Notes: generated by a model from the sequence alone, not told the origin. Positions 7,998 to 17,400 are shown, counted from the first letter of the stretch. The stretch is 39,467 bases of DNA from Bacteroidota bacterium (GCA_034439655.1 JAWXAU010000189.1:1-39467); one strand, 5' to 3'. A program made the numbers and translations.

Positions 7998-9337
7998 TGT
8001 TTATATGCTTTTAATCTGTTATCTTTTAATGGTATGAGTAGTAAAAATCCGAGTATGAAAAATATCATCACGGCGAACAAAGAATTCTGCATACCGTCAG
8101 AATGTTGTTCGATAAATGCGAATAAGAAAAGTCCAATCACCATGGCAATTTTTTCTGTAATATCATAGAAACTAAAAAACGAAGCGGTATCATGGGTGCC
8201 TTCAGGAATAAGTTTGCTATAGGTTGCACGGCTCAAGCTTTGTATGCCACCCATCACCAATCCTACAAAAAATGCAATCATATAAAAACCGCTCTCCGAT
8301 TCATATTCGGCCACAAACCAAGCAGAAACACAAACGCCACACCATATTATTATAGCAATAGAAAGTGAGAGTTTATTTCCGAACATTTTGGATATATAGG
8401 AGAATAAAAAACTACCAGCGATGGCAACAAATTGTATAGTAAGAACTGTAGGGATAAGTTTTGTATCTGGTAATTTAAGCAATTTCGCTCCGAAGTATAC
8501 CGCAACTTGCATCACGGTTTGCACCCCCATATTATAGAAGAAGAAAGAGCTCAAAAATATTTTCATGCTTTTGCTGGCCATGGCATTCTTATATACATCA
8601 TGCAATTTATGGAACCCTTTAAATATGGATGCTCTTATACGCGGTCCAATTTTTTGTTCGGGTACATTATAAAATAATATTTGTGCAAATGATACCCACC
8701 AAACTGCAACGGCCAAGAAACAAATACGGGGAGCAAATGAATTCGGGTATCCAATGTTTTTCATGATGGTGATAAAAACAAGACATAATATCAATAATAT
8801 ACTACTTCCCAAATATCCCAGTGAGAAACCTCTTGCCGAAATTTTATCCATATCGTCGTGCGAGGCTATATCGGGTAAAAACGAATTATAGAAAACTAAG
8901 CCACCCCAGAAACCAATACTTGCCATTACCATACAAAATATACCCCAACCTAGCATTGCAGGTTGTTCGCCACTAATTCCAGGCACTAAAAAATATAATC
9001 CGGCACAAGCAGTTGCACCCAAGTAACAAAAGAATTTGAGGAAGGATTTTTTATTGCCACGGGTATCGGCTATGGATGAAAGAATAGGAGAGAGGAAGCA
9101 TACAATTAAAAAAGAAAACGAAAGTGCATACATGCTTAATACGGTATTTTTAAATTCCATTCCCAAAAACATTACCGTATCTTTTATAATATTTTTGTCA
9201 GCATCTTTTACTGAGGTGATGGACTCATAATATATAGGATAGATTGCCGAGCAGATAACGAGATTATATACCGAATTAGCCCAATCGTACATGCACCAAC
9301 TGTTCACGATTTTCTTGCTGAGGGTAATTTTAGACAT
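7994..9337 (-). CDS. MFS transporter, UMF1 (Atg22-like) family
   Basis: This 447-residue integral membrane protein has about 12 hydrophobic segments. The N-terminal CMYDWANSVYNLVI is the hallmark of the UMF1 family (bacterial relatives of the yeast vacuolar amino-acid effluxer Atg22), and the central GGIQSLSRATYSKLIPEG loop is also typical. Substrate is unknown; efflux of amino acids or small metabolites is the family-based guess. Its last four bases overlap the GTG start of the ABC-F gene. The upstream region is the 489-bp gap shared with divergent dnaA. Confidence 0.88.
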   Translation of the reverse strand: MSKITLSKKIVNSWCMYDWANSVYNLVICSAIYPIYYESITSVKDADKNIIKDTVMFLGMEFKNTVLSMYALSFSFLIVCFLSPILSSIADTRGNKKSFLKFFCYLGATACAGLYFLVPGISGEQPAMLGWGIFCMVMASIGFWGGLVFYNSFLPDIASHDDMDKISARGFSLGYLGSSILLILCLVFITIMKNIGYPNSFAPRICFLAVAVWWVSFAQILFYNVPEQKIGPRIRASIFKGFHKLHDVYKNAMASKSMKIFLSSFFFYNMGVQTVMQVAVYFGAKLLKLPDTKLIPTVLTIQFVAIAGSFLFSYISKMFGNKLSLSIAIIIWCGVCVSAWFVAEYESESGFYMIAFFVGLVMGGIQSLSRATYSKLIPEGTHDTASFFSFYDITEKIAMVIGLFLFAFIEQHSDGMQNSLFAVMIFFILGFLLLIPLKDNRLKAYKQ

Positions 9338-9550
9338 ATATATAGTATAATTTTAAGTGAAGGTTTAAAAAATATTCAAAACTATTTCAGGCATTTTTAT
9401 ACATATTAATAGTTGCTGTTAAACCAAGTTATTTCGTAAGGGTTTGATTATTAACTAAGTAAGAAATAGCAAGCTACTATAATATTGCAAAATTAAGCTA
9501 TTATTCCAAAGCCAAATTATAAAGCGTATTAAAAAACATAGAATTAGTGC

Positions 9551-9582
9551 TTGCAATCACCATAATAATCGAGTACTTTCGC
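9551..9582 (+). promoter_or_regulatory. dnaA: Candidate dnaA promoter
   Basis: TTG at 9551-9553 is followed after 20 bases by TACTTTCGC at 9574-9582, close to the Bacteroidota TTG / TAnnTTTG consensus but with C in place of the last T. If used, the dnaA transcript would have a leader of about 240 bases that includes the TGATAATCAG repeats. Confidence 0.45.
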
Positions 9583-9663
9583 AAACGAATTAAGGAAATA
9601 AAAATAATGGTGAGCAGTTACATAATAGTTTTATATAAACAATGATGTAAGCCTTACAGAGAT

Positions 9664-9702
9664 TGATAATCAGCGACTAAATTTTTACTAACTGATAATC
9701 AG
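9664..9702. repeat. Direct repeat TGATAATCAG x2 in the dnaA leader
   Basis: The decamer TGATAATCAG occurs at 9664-9673 and again at 9693-9702. Each copy contains the inverted arms TGAT/ATCA sharing a central base pair, so each could bind a dimeric protein. The centre-to-centre distance of 29 bp puts both on nearly the same face of the helix. A regulator of dnaA or an origin-binding protein is possible; nothing in the sequence identifies it. Confidence 0.45.
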
Positions 9703-9826
9703 ATTTGTCTAAAACCAATTGTAAAAAAAAAACGCTGAAAGCCCATCCTGTTATCTTTCTCCAAAAGTCAATAGAAATAAAATTTTTTTTTAAACATAAT
9801 TAAACACAACTTGCGGACTTATTAAT

Positions 9827-11275
9827 ATGATAGCCCACGACACCCCAACAACCTGCGAATCTGCTTGGCACGAATGTTCCAAAATAATCAGTGATAATAT
9901 CCCTGAGCAGAGCTTCAAAACATGGTTCCACCCCATAAAGCCTTTGAAGTTAGAAAATAAAGTATTAACAATTCAAGTACCCAGCCAGTTCTTTTATGAA
10001 TGGTTGGAAGAACATTATGTTGACTTGCTTCGCAAAACTATGAAAACAGTTTTAGGGCCAGGCTCACGATTAGAATATAATATTATAGTAGAAAATAGTA
10101 AAGGCAGTAGCTCACCTTATACCGTGAACATGCCTACCAACAATGTGGGAAAGAACGACAATATAGGTGTTACCATGCCATTAAATATTGGCAACAATAT
10201 AAAAAACCCTTTTATAATACCCGGTCTTCGTAAAGTAAATATCGACTCTAACTTAAATTCAAATTATACATTCGAAAATTTTATTGAAGGCGATTGCAAC
10301 CGTTTGGCACGCTCTGCAGGTTATGCAGTTGCAACCAAACCTGGTGGTACTGCATTTAATCCATTGATGATATTTGGTGGAGTAGGGTTGGGCAAAACAC
10401 ATTTGGTACAAGCCATAGGCAACCAAATAAAAGTGAACAACAAAAACAAAGTAGTATTATATGTATCTGCCGAAAAATTCTTGAATCAATTCGTCGACTC
10501 AGTAAAAAATACAACCACCAATGATTTTGTAAATTTCTATAATTATGTGGATGTATTAATTATGGATGATGTACAATTTTTTAGTGGACGAGGCAAAACA
10601 CAAGAAATATTTTTTCAGATATTTAACCAATTGCACCAAACTGGGAAACAAATTATATTAACCAGCGATCGTGCTCCCAAAGATTTGAAAGATATAGAAG
10701 AGCGGTTGCTAACCCGCTTCAAATGGGGCCTCTCAGCCGACTTAGGTACTCCCGATTTCGATACACGTATTGCTATACTCGAGCAAAAAATGTATAATGA
10801 AGGTGTAACTATGCCGAATGAGGTAGTAGAATATGTAGCACATAATATCAATACCAATATTCGTGAATTGGAAGGAGCCATGATATCATTATTGGCTCAA
10901 AGCAGCATGAATCGCAAAGAAATTGATTTGGATTTGGCCAAGCAAATGATGAAGAATTTTGTAAAGAATTCTACCAAAGAAATTTCAATCGACTTTATAC
11001 AAAAATTGGTTTGCGATTATTTTACCATTCCCGTTGAACATGTGAAATCGAAAACTCGTAAACGCGAAGTGGTACAAGCCCGTCAAATTTCTATGTACTT
11101 CGCCAAAGATTTAACCAAAGCATCTCTCAAAAATATTGGTTCCTATTTCGGAAATCGTGACCACAGTACTGTTATCCATGCTTGCCAAACAGTGAACGAC
11201 CTCATGGAAACCGACAAACGCTTCCGTGCCGATGTGGAAGAACTCTCAAAAAGAATTAAGATCAGTACCTTATAA
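9827..11275 (+). CDS. dnaA: Chromosomal replication initiator DnaA
   Basis: This 482-residue DnaA has all four domains. Domain I (about 1-85) contains the EQSFKTWF and PSQFFYEWLEEHY motifs. A variable low-complexity domain II spans about 86-145. The AAA+ domain has Walker A GGVGLGKTH at 184-192 and Walker B VDVLIMDDVQ at 241-250. The C-terminal DNA-binding domain has the signature NRDHSTVIHAC at 443-453. It binds DnaA boxes and melts the origin. The ATG is preceded by an AT-rich leader. A strong intrinsic terminator follows 21 bp after the stop. Gene is intact and standard in length. Confidence 0.99.
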   Translation: MIAHDTPTTCESAWHECSKIISDNIPEQSFKTWFHPIKPLKLENKVLTIQVPSQFFYEWLEEHYVDLLRKTMKTVLGPGSRLEYNIIVENSKGSSSPYTVNMPTNNVGKNDNIGVTMPLNIGNNIKNPFIIPGLRKVNIDSNLNSNYTFENFIEGDCNRLARSAGYAVATKPGGTAFNPLMIFGGVGLGKTHLVQAIGNQIKVNNKNKVVLYVSAEKFLNQFVDSVKNTTTNDFVNFYNYVDVLIMDDVQFFSGRGKTQEIFFQIFNQLHQTGKQIILTSDRAPKDLKDIEERLLTRFKWGLSADLGTPDFDTRIAILEQKMYNEGVTMPNEVVEYVAHNINTNIRELEGAMISLLAQSSMNRKEIDLDLAKQMMKNFVKNSTKEISIDFIQKLVCDYFTIPVEHVKSKTRKREVVQARQISMYFAKDLTKASLKNIGSYFGNRDHSTVIHACQTVNDLMETDKRFRADVEELSKRIKISTL

Positions 11276-11296
11276 TATATTAATATTTAGTAAAAG

Positions 11297-11333
11297 ATTC
11301 CCCGCTATTTAAAAAATAGTGGGGATTTTTTTT
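11297..11333 (+). terminator. Intrinsic terminator of dnaA
   Basis: Arms 11299-11310 and 11314-11325 form a 12-bp stem with a single G-U pair and a three-base loop, followed directly by eight T residues (11326-11333). On the opposite strand the stem is followed only by a short T run, so it may also work, less well, for the convergent yggS. Confidence 0.9.
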
Positions 11334-11387
11334 ACGCAATAAGGTAATAATTGTATTACCAATCATTACCAGCAACTGTACCGATAG

Positions 11388-12053
11388 CTATTCGGCTTTG
11401 CTATTAAATAATATGCTCCCTATTCGTATCATATTACTGCCACAAGCAACGGCAAGTTTATAATCACTGCTCATGCCCATGGAGAGGTGCTTGAAATCAG
11501 GATCGTTTGGGAAATATTCGGCTTGCACTTTATTATATAAATCTTTTAGAAAAGTAAACTCCGATTTTATTTTTTCTTGGTTGTGCGTATTCGTGGCCAT
11601 GCCCATTAGGCCCGCTATTTGGATATGTTTATATTGACTTAAATTATCCAATATATTATATAGTTCTTGCTCGTCGAGGCCGAATTTTGTTTCTTCATCA
11701 GCTATATACATTTGGAGCAGACAAGGGACTACACGATTTATTTTGGCAGCTTCTTTATCGATGGCTTGTAATAATTTTTCGCTATCCACCGAATGAATTA
11801 AAGAAACAAAATTTATAATATATTTTATTTTATTGCTTTGCAAGTGTCCGATTAAATGCCATTGTATATCATTGGGCAATAAATCTTTTTTTGCAATTAA
11901 TTCTTGTACCCAGTTCTCGCCAAATACACGCTGACCTGCATTGTAGGCTTGTATAATAGTTTCAGGGGGGTAGGTTTTGCTTACTGCAACTAAAGTACAA
12001 TTCTCGCCAATTTGAGCTTTGATGTTTTGAATATTTTGTGCGATGCTGTCCAA
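11388..12053 (-). CDS. yggS: YggS/PLPBP family pyridoxal-phosphate homeostasis protein
   Basis: This 221-residue protein has the alanine-racemase-like N-terminal TIM-barrel fold alone. VAVSKTYP places the PLP-binding lysine at residue 26; FGENWVQE, WHLIGHLQSNK, HSVDS, TKFGLDEQE and LSMGMSSDYKLAVACGSNMIRIGS all match the family. It binds PLP without known catalysis and controls vitamin B6 and amino-acid balance. The only usable start that keeps the usual N-terminus is TTG at 12053; the next in-frame Met lies far inside. It follows the permease gene by 20 bp. A CCGATAGCTATTCGG palindrome (11381-11395) overlaps its stop codon. Confidence 0.95.
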   Translation of the reverse strand: MDSIAQNIQNIKAQIGENCTLVAVSKTYPPETIIQAYNAGQRVFGENWVQELIAKKDLLPNDIQWHLIGHLQSNKIKYIINFVSLIHSVDSEKLLQAIDKEAAKINRVVPCLLQMYIADEETKFGLDEQELYNILDNLSQYKHIQIAGLMGMATNTHNQEKIKSEFTFLKDLYNKVQAEYFPNDPDFKHLSMGMSSDYKLAVACGSNMIRIGSILFNSKAE

Positions 12054-12073
12054 TGAAAGTAAGATATATAATA

Positions 12074-13825
12074 TTAAACAGCGTGATTCAATTTACTCTT
12101 CTTTCTGCTATACAAAAAGTATATCACCAAACCAATTACGAGCCAAATACTAAAGTTCCTCCAATTGAGATAACCCAACTCGCTCATCAAATAAAAATTA
12201 CTCAATAGCCCAAAAACTGGGATGAAGCTGTAGTTTTTAATATATGCACGAATGGTGATAAAAATACTGAGAATGATAAATAGGAGCAAGGGTATTTTTT
12301 CGGCGAAGGGTTGCTTGGGATTGTTAAAGAAGTTGAAAAATTCTGCCACACCTTCAATATTAAATATGATAACGAGGGTAATTACAATTGCCCAACAAAA
12401 TGGCAATATATATTTACTATTATAATACGGAATTTTATAATGAATATTTTCTGGTTGTTCTTCTTTGGTTTCGTGGTTGAGTATGATAATACCACCGCAT
12501 ACCAATACAAAGGCAAACATGGTCCCGATACTGGTGAGGTCGGTCATTTCGGTAAGTGTAAAGAAGAGTGCTGGCACAGCAACCACAATACCTGTAATGA
12601 TGGTAGCAAAGGAAGGTGTTCTGTATTTTTTATGAATTTTGCTAAACTTCTTGGGCAATAATCCATCACGACTCATGCTCATCCATATACGCGGTTGGCC
12701 CATTTGAAAAACCAGTAATACACTGGTCATGGCTATTACCGCACCAATTGATATAATTAAACTGAATTCATTCAAATTTAATTTATCGAATACATAAGCC
12801 AAGGGATCATCTACGCCTAGTTCTTTATAACTAACCATACCAGTGAGTACCAGCGAAATTAAAACATATAATACGGTACAAATGGCCAATGACCAAAACA
12901 TGGAACGGGGCAAGTCCCGCTGTGGGTTTTCGCATTCCTCGGCAGTGGTGGAGATGGCATCAAAACCTATATAAGCAAAGAACACACCCGATACTCCTTT
13001 CATCATTCCGCTAAGCCCCGTGGGGAAGAAATCGTTATAATACGTTACATCCACAAATGCAGCACCTACACTTATTACAAATATGATAATAACCAATTTG
13101 AGTAATACCATCATATTGCCTACCCGCTTGCTCTCTTTCATGCCACGATATACAAGTGCCGTAATTAATACAACAATACTAAATGCGGGGATATCCAATA
13201 TACACCTAGTGCCAAAAAATGTGGGGGCTTGCATCCATCCTTGATAACCTTCATAATACTTGGGCATGTATTTGCCAAGTTCGCACGAACATATATTATT
13301 GGTTTTTATATAATCGATAGCTTTTATATAATTGTCGTGGGCGGTAGAATAATCGCAGGTCATCCATTCAGGTATGTGGAAATATTGTTGTCCATTAATA
13401 TGTATACCATCCATGAGTGAGGTGAAATATCCAGACCAAGAAATAGCGACAGCTATATTTCCCACTGCATATTCCATGATTAATCCCCAGCCGATAATCC
13501 AGGCAAACAATTCTCCGAAGCTGGCATAGGCATAAGTGTATGCACTGCCAGAAATAGGGATACGACTGGCAAATTCTGCGTAACACATGGCAGAGAATGC
13601 ACAGGCAATGGCAGTAATAACAAACAATAAAGAAACCCCCGGGCCACCTGCTGCTGCTGCATTTCCAATGGTTGAAAATATACCTGCACCTATAATTGCT
13701 GCAATGCCAAATGCGGTAAGGTCACGAAGTTTTAAGTTTTTGTGCAGGGTATGTTCAGCACCTTCCTCGTTGCGACTTTGCTTTAATATAGCATTGAGCG
13801 ATTTTTTGCGGAAGAGTGATTTCAT
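12074..13825 (-). CDS. APC-superfamily amino-acid permease (CAT-like)
   Basis: This 583-residue membrane protein has about 12-13 helices. GIAAIIGAGIF (40-50) in helix 1 is the APC substrate-backbone binding segment, and GFDAISTTAEECENPQRDLPR (287-307) is the hallmark of the cationic amino-acid transporter-like branch (YfnA/CAT). A long extracytoplasmic insertion (about 140-205) carrying four cysteines separates helices 3 and 4 and is longer than in enterobacterial relatives. Substrate is probably an amino acid. Translation starts at ATG 13825. It precedes yggS by 20 bp and follows the Omp28-like gene by 86 bp. Confidence 0.93.
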   Translation of the reverse strand: MKSLFRKKSLNAILKQSRNEEGAEHTLHKNLKLRDLTAFGIAAIIGAGIFSTIGNAAAAGGPGVSLLFVITAIACAFSAMCYAEFASRIPISGSAYTYAYASFGELFAWIIGWGLIMEYAVGNIAVAISWSGYFTSLMDGIHINGQQYFHIPEWMTCDYSTAHDNYIKAIDYIKTNNICSCELGKYMPKYYEGYQGWMQAPTFFGTRCILDIPAFSIVVLITALVYRGMKESKRVGNMMVLLKLVIIIFVISVGAAFVDVTYYNDFFPTGLSGMMKGVSGVFFAYIGFDAISTTAEECENPQRDLPRSMFWSLAICTVLYVLISLVLTGMVSYKELGVDDPLAYVFDKLNLNEFSLIISIGAVIAMTSVLLVFQMGQPRIWMSMSRDGLLPKKFSKIHKKYRTPSFATIITGIVVAVPALFFTLTEMTDLTSIGTMFAFVLVCGGIIILNHETKEEQPENIHYKIPYYNSKYILPFCWAIVITLVIIFNIEGVAEFFNFFNNPKQPFAEKIPLLLFIILSIFITIRAYIKNYSFIPVFGLLSNFYLMSELGYLNWRNFSIWLVIGLVIYFLYSRKKSKLNHAV

Positions 13826-13911
13826 TTTGATTATACTTTCTGTTTTTTATCTTCGGCATGATGCTCGCCGCGGCTAACAGATGACGTTGAGTTTGCAATG
13901 ACTTTATATTA

Positions 13912-14838
13912 TTATTTAATTTTTTTAGTTTGAGAATGCCAAATTTCAGAATTGCCTGCTGTATTAACACTTCTATGAACAAAAGCCAAAACTTTACAAT
14001 TATTTATATTCCAACTTTTATTAAGATGAACGGCTATTTGTTTGCGATAAACTCTGCCACTTATCCAATTTGTTTTAAGATAGGTTCCATATTGCGAAGT
14101 CACAAAGATTCTAGCCAAATTATCATGAACATAAAATGTATCTATATCTCCATTATTATCTTGCGGATTAACAATACTGTCTTCCAAAATGATTAATGTT
14201 AAATAAACAGAGTCAGATAGAGGTTGCGTGGCTGTTATATAACATGTTAATTTTAAAGAATCATTATTGGCAATTAATACATTGTCAATATCAATATTTA
14301 AAGGTGAAGTTTGATTGTTTATCAGTTGAGCATCGAGCGTTGAACTCCAATCGTTCACACTATTGGTTATTAATAGATTTTTAGTTTTATTCAAAACTCT
14401 ATCTAGTCCTATTGAGGGTAAATTTTTGTTTGTCCCGAATATTGACAATAAATCAGCAGCTTCTCTTAACTGAAAATCCTGAAAACCTGCAATTGTATTA
14501 TATGGTCTTGTTAAAGCGTTTCCGAGCGGATGCATGGATAATATATTCATTCTTCCATTGTGAGAAGCAGCTAATCCTACAGCAGCAACATGTGCATCAG
14601 GGCAGTTTGCACATCGAACTCCAGTATAGTCTTCTAATAATGAATTTCTATATTGTGCTGCGGGAACATTATTAGTTATATAAGTAGAATCTGATCCAGA
14701 ATATAAATTAAAAAAAACCAATGGTGGCTCTTCTTTGCATGATGATAAAATAGAAACTAATAAAAATATATATAATGTTATTGGATTTATAGTTTTTGTT
14801 CTTTTAATTTTAAGGAGCGTTGCTTTTTTCATCATCAT
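13912..14838 (-). CDS. Omp28-related lipoprotein with thioredoxin-like CxxC
   Basis: This 308-residue protein has a lysine-rich start, hydrophobic core and lipobox LSSC (Cys34), so a lipoprotein is likely. Residues about 60-170 match the Omp28 family: LLEDYTGVRCANCPDAH with Cys76 and Cys79, then a HPLGNALTRPY stretch and a LPSIGLDR cis-Pro region, a thioredoxin-like fold. The rest is a beta-sandwich of unknown role. Its start is 5 bp from the stop of the DUF6029 gene, and Omp28-like and DUF6029 genes are often neighbours in this phylum, suggesting joint function at the outer membrane. Confidence 0.85.
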   Translation of the reverse strand: MMMKKATLLKIKRTKTINPITLYIFLLVSILSSCKEEPPLVFFNLYSGSDSTYITNNVPAAQYRNSLLEDYTGVRCANCPDAHVAAVGLAASHNGRMNILSMHPLGNALTRPYNTIAGFQDFQLREAADLLSIFGTNKNLPSIGLDRVLNKTKNLLITNSVNDWSSTLDAQLINNQTSPLNIDIDNVLIANNDSLKLTCYITATQPLSDSVYLTLIILEDSIVNPQDNNGDIDTFYVHDNLARIFVTSQYGTYLKTNWISGRVYRKQIAVHLNKSWNINNCKVLAFVHRSVNTAGNSEIWHSQTKKIK

Positions 14839-14843
14839 ATTTA

Positions 14844-16508
14844 TTAAAAATTAGTCGACATGGTAAATTTTACGCCACTGAAGGCAGGCTCAACACGACA
14901 AACACCACCTGTGCAGTTCATGCCGGCAACTTGTTTTACATAGGCCAATGTAAATCGTGTAGCATGGTGGGTATATGCACCAAAAAATGTATAATAATGT
15001 GCTTTTCCTGGCGGAATAAGAGAGGATGGGGCTCTCCAAGGTTTTATATTATACATATCACCCACGGCTAAACTAAAATGGGGTGCCATGGTCCATTCGG
15101 CCAGTATATTTATAAAGCTACCCAAGTCTTGTTTGGTGCTTAGGTATTGTGACTCCAAACGTATTGCATGTTGTTTGTTTTTAATTTTGAATTTATACAA
15201 TGCCTCACCAAAAGGGGTGGTGGCATGCACATAGGGAAAATCAGTACCTTTTATTTCGTAACGCTGTTGGTTGTAACCTATATTTTGTATACCCAACATC
15301 AATTTAAATTTCTTGCTAAACTCATGTGATGCCTCCAAATATAATTCGTGAAACAAATCACTGTTATCAAGTTTTATTACTTTGGATGCATTGACGTTTA
15401 TAATAGTTTTTAATTTGTTTTTACGTTTTATACTTACTGTAAAATCAGCTTGGAAATCTCTTTCACCCAATTCCTGCACCACGGCATTATATCTAGCTAG
15501 CAAACGATAAGTGTTTTGGCGTGTCACTGATGTGAGGTAATTCATCTGACCAAAAAGATTTTGTTCCAATGGTGAGGTACGTGCTGGGAAGCTATCAATT
15601 TGTTTATACTGTGCATTAAATCCTAAACCAATTAACGCACCTTTCTTTGTTTTAATAGTTTTGGTATATGATAAGGAACCAAATAGTACTTTGCCCTTCC
15701 TATAAACTAATGGAAATGGAGAATTAATAAAATCTTTAACGGCCTCATGTGTTTTGCCATTATATTCTGCATATATGGTGAAATCTTTAATACAAATAGT
15801 ATTATAGAAACTAAAAAGATACACATTGTATTTGGGGTAAAATTGATTGATACCAGGTTGGTCGTTCACAATACTCACAATTGCAGCCATTGTATTATTG
15901 TCAATAGTCCTATTTAATATGGATGCCCCAGGTTCCCAACTAAAAGTTTCCTTTTTGTTGCGAATTGCATATTCTACATTGGCACCACGCATGTTTTGGT
16001 CACGCACGCCAAATCTAAATTTTTGTCTACCAGTAAATACTTTTACTTTGAAATCTTTAAATGGATTATACTTCACTCTCACACCTTGTATGGCATAATC
16101 CAAACCGAGGGTACGGTCTTCAAACGCACGAAATATAGTACCTGTAGCAAACTGTTCGTAAAAATATCCTCCAGTTATTTGCAAATTATCTATATCTTTA
16201 CTAATGCTCCAATAGCCTAAACCACTGCCAGTATATGCTGTGGATGGATCATATAAATTGCTGTTATTAAACAAATCGAAACGGGCTTGAAGGGTAAATC
16301 CTTTTTGAGTATAGTTTGTACTAAGCCATGCTTCCGTTCCCACCAATTGTTTTTGGTATAATTCGGTAGTAGCACCTATACTGCTGTCCAGCATAAAAAA
16401 CTGTGTGTTGGTCGAAAAATTTCCGTTAAAGGTACCTTTGTCGTCTTGAGCTTGCATGATGTTTACTGCAAATAAAAGTACAATACTTATTCTTAATTTT
16501 AACTTCAT
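14844..16508 (-). CDS. DUF6029 family outer-membrane beta-barrel protein
   Basis: This 554-residue exported protein has a signal peptide ending near MQA-Q (residue 20). It consists of amphipathic beta strands separated by short turns and ends in a Phe (MSTNF), as outer-membrane barrels do. The N-terminal part (GNFSTNTQFF, FTLQARFDLFNN, FYEQFATGTIFRAFEDRTLGLDYAIQGV, RGANVEYAI) matches DUF6029 as I know it. Function is unknown. It overlaps the PorV-like gene stop by four bases (ATGA) and is followed after 5 bp by the Omp28-like gene, so the three envelope proteins are one translational unit. Confidence 0.85.
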   Translation of the reverse strand: MKLKLRISIVLLFAVNIMQAQDDKGTFNGNFSTNTQFFMLDSSIGATTELYQKQLVGTEAWLSTNYTQKGFTLQARFDLFNNSNLYDPSTAYTGSGLGYWSISKDIDNLQITGGYFYEQFATGTIFRAFEDRTLGLDYAIQGVRVKYNPFKDFKVKVFTGRQKFRFGVRDQNMRGANVEYAIRNKKETFSWEPGASILNRTIDNNTMAAIVSIVNDQPGINQFYPKYNVYLFSFYNTICIKDFTIYAEYNGKTHEAVKDFINSPFPLVYRKGKVLFGSLSYTKTIKTKKGALIGLGFNAQYKQIDSFPARTSPLEQNLFGQMNYLTSVTRQNTYRLLARYNAVVQELGERDFQADFTVSIKRKNKLKTIINVNASKVIKLDNSDLFHELYLEASHEFSKKFKLMLGIQNIGYNQQRYEIKGTDFPYVHATTPFGEALYKFKIKNKQHAIRLESQYLSTKQDLGSFINILAEWTMAPHFSLAVGDMYNIKPWRAPSSLIPPGKAHYYTFFGAYTHHATRFTLAYVKQVAGMNCTGGVCRVEPAFSGVKFTMSTNF

Positions 16509-17377
16509 TCTTTTGGTTTTTCTATTTGCTCTTTTGGAGTTGTTGTTTTTTCTTTTAATTCTTTGTCAAAGGTAAACCTAAAACTTAATTGTGTGCTTAA
16601 TCCTAAATTAATATCATATACGGAGGCGATGTCTAAATTTATTTTGTGGTATTTGTACCCAAAACCAAAAGTGCCATTGAATACACCCGTGCTTACCCCC
16701 ATCCTGAATATATATTTGCTGTTGGGCTGATATGAAATACCGCCCCTAAAAAGGAAACCATGATTTAAATCCTTTACACCTTCGGCATTAATTCGTACTT
16801 TGGTAGATGCTTTATATCCCAATGCCAGCGTAGCCGAACCGGGTAAACGGTTATTGGTTATATCTGATTGTTTCACTCTATTTGGGTTACTCACATGGAA
16901 TGCCCCCGTAAAATCTTTGTTGATGGTATACATAATTCCTGCATCGAAAAACATATTATTATAAGTGCCGTTCTGTGTGCCCATATAAGTTTGCAGAAAA
17001 TTTAATTTAATACCGCCCGTAAAGCCCGGAGCCATTTTTTTTGAAACGCCTAAACCATATAAGGTGGTGTTCAAATCGCTATTGCCCATTTTGCTAAAAC
17101 CAATACCCACAGCATAAGAAGCAAATGGAAATACTACTGCCGCCCCGCCACGGTTGAGGTCTTTAATAGCAAATTTGTTTTCGGAATATACACCTAACTG
17201 CACGGTTGAAAAATTTGACATACCTGCTATATTGTTGTAGAATGACCATACGTCGGTGCTGAGGCGTGAAGTGCCGCCCATGCCTGCCGCTGCTGCTCCC
17301 ACAGGGTTTTGTATTTGGGCCGATGATAGATTTGTATATAATAACAAACCTGTTAACATGAAAAAATTCCTTAGCAC
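16505..17377 (-). CDS. PorV/FadL-like outer-membrane barrel protein
   Basis: This 290-residue protein has a signal peptide ending SSA-Q. The mature start NPVGAAAAGMGGTSRLSTDVWSFYNNIAGMS is typical of PorV/PorQ-like T9SS-associated and FadL-like barrels in Bacteroidota (the AAGMGG and NNIAG motifs). A charged tail (KELKEKTTTPKEQIEKPKE) follows the last strand, which is unusual for a barrel. It is not necessarily PorV itself. I keep the GTG at 17377 because it supplies the basic n-region. A TATATTTGC promoter-like box at 17390-17382 would instead favour ATG 17359, which leaves a very short signal peptide. It lies 23 bp after the Sir2 gene. Confidence 0.75.
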   Translation of the reverse strand: MLRNFFMLTGLLLYTNLSSAQIQNPVGAAAAGMGGTSRLSTDVWSFYNNIAGMSNFSTVQLGVYSENKFAIKDLNRGGAAVVFPFASYAVGIGFSKMGNSDLNTTLYGLGVSKKMAPGFTGGIKLNFLQTYMGTQNGTYNNMFFDAGIMYTINKDFTGAFHVSNPNRVKQSDITNNRLPGSATLALGYKASTKVRINAEGVKDLNHGFLFRGGISYQPNSKYIFRMGVSTGVFNGTFGFGYKYHKINLDIASVYDINLGLSTQLSFRFTFDKELKEKTTTPKEQIEKPKE

Positions 17378-17400
17378 GTTTGCAAATATATCTATAAATT

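Larger units (their letters stand above)
9338..9826. other. 489-bp divergent intergenic region (dnaA leader)
   Basis: No coding region of note lies here; the only short frame is a 12-residue one (9607-9645) with no family features. The region contains a candidate dnaA promoter (9551-9582), a long AT-rich leader, and two identical TGATAATCAG decamers at 9664-9673 and 9693-9702, spaced 29 bp, roughly three helical turns. No TTATCCACA-type DnaA box was seen, so an origin cannot be assigned from the sequence. Confidence 0.6.

Noticed and set aside
7994-9337. Antibiotic-resistance operon (MFS plus ABC-F)
   Set aside because: The MFS protein is UMF1-type, not a drug exporter family, and the ABC-F has the Uup-like C-terminal coiled coil rather than features of resistance ABC-F proteins.
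9607-9645. 12-residue leader peptide in the dnaA leader
   Set aside because: No codon pattern, attenuator hairpin or conservation evidence; such short frames are common by chance.
9338-9826. Chromosomal origin (oriC) next to dnaA
   Set aside because: No cluster of TTATCCACA-like boxes was seen. AT-richness and two unrelated decamers are not enough to call an origin.
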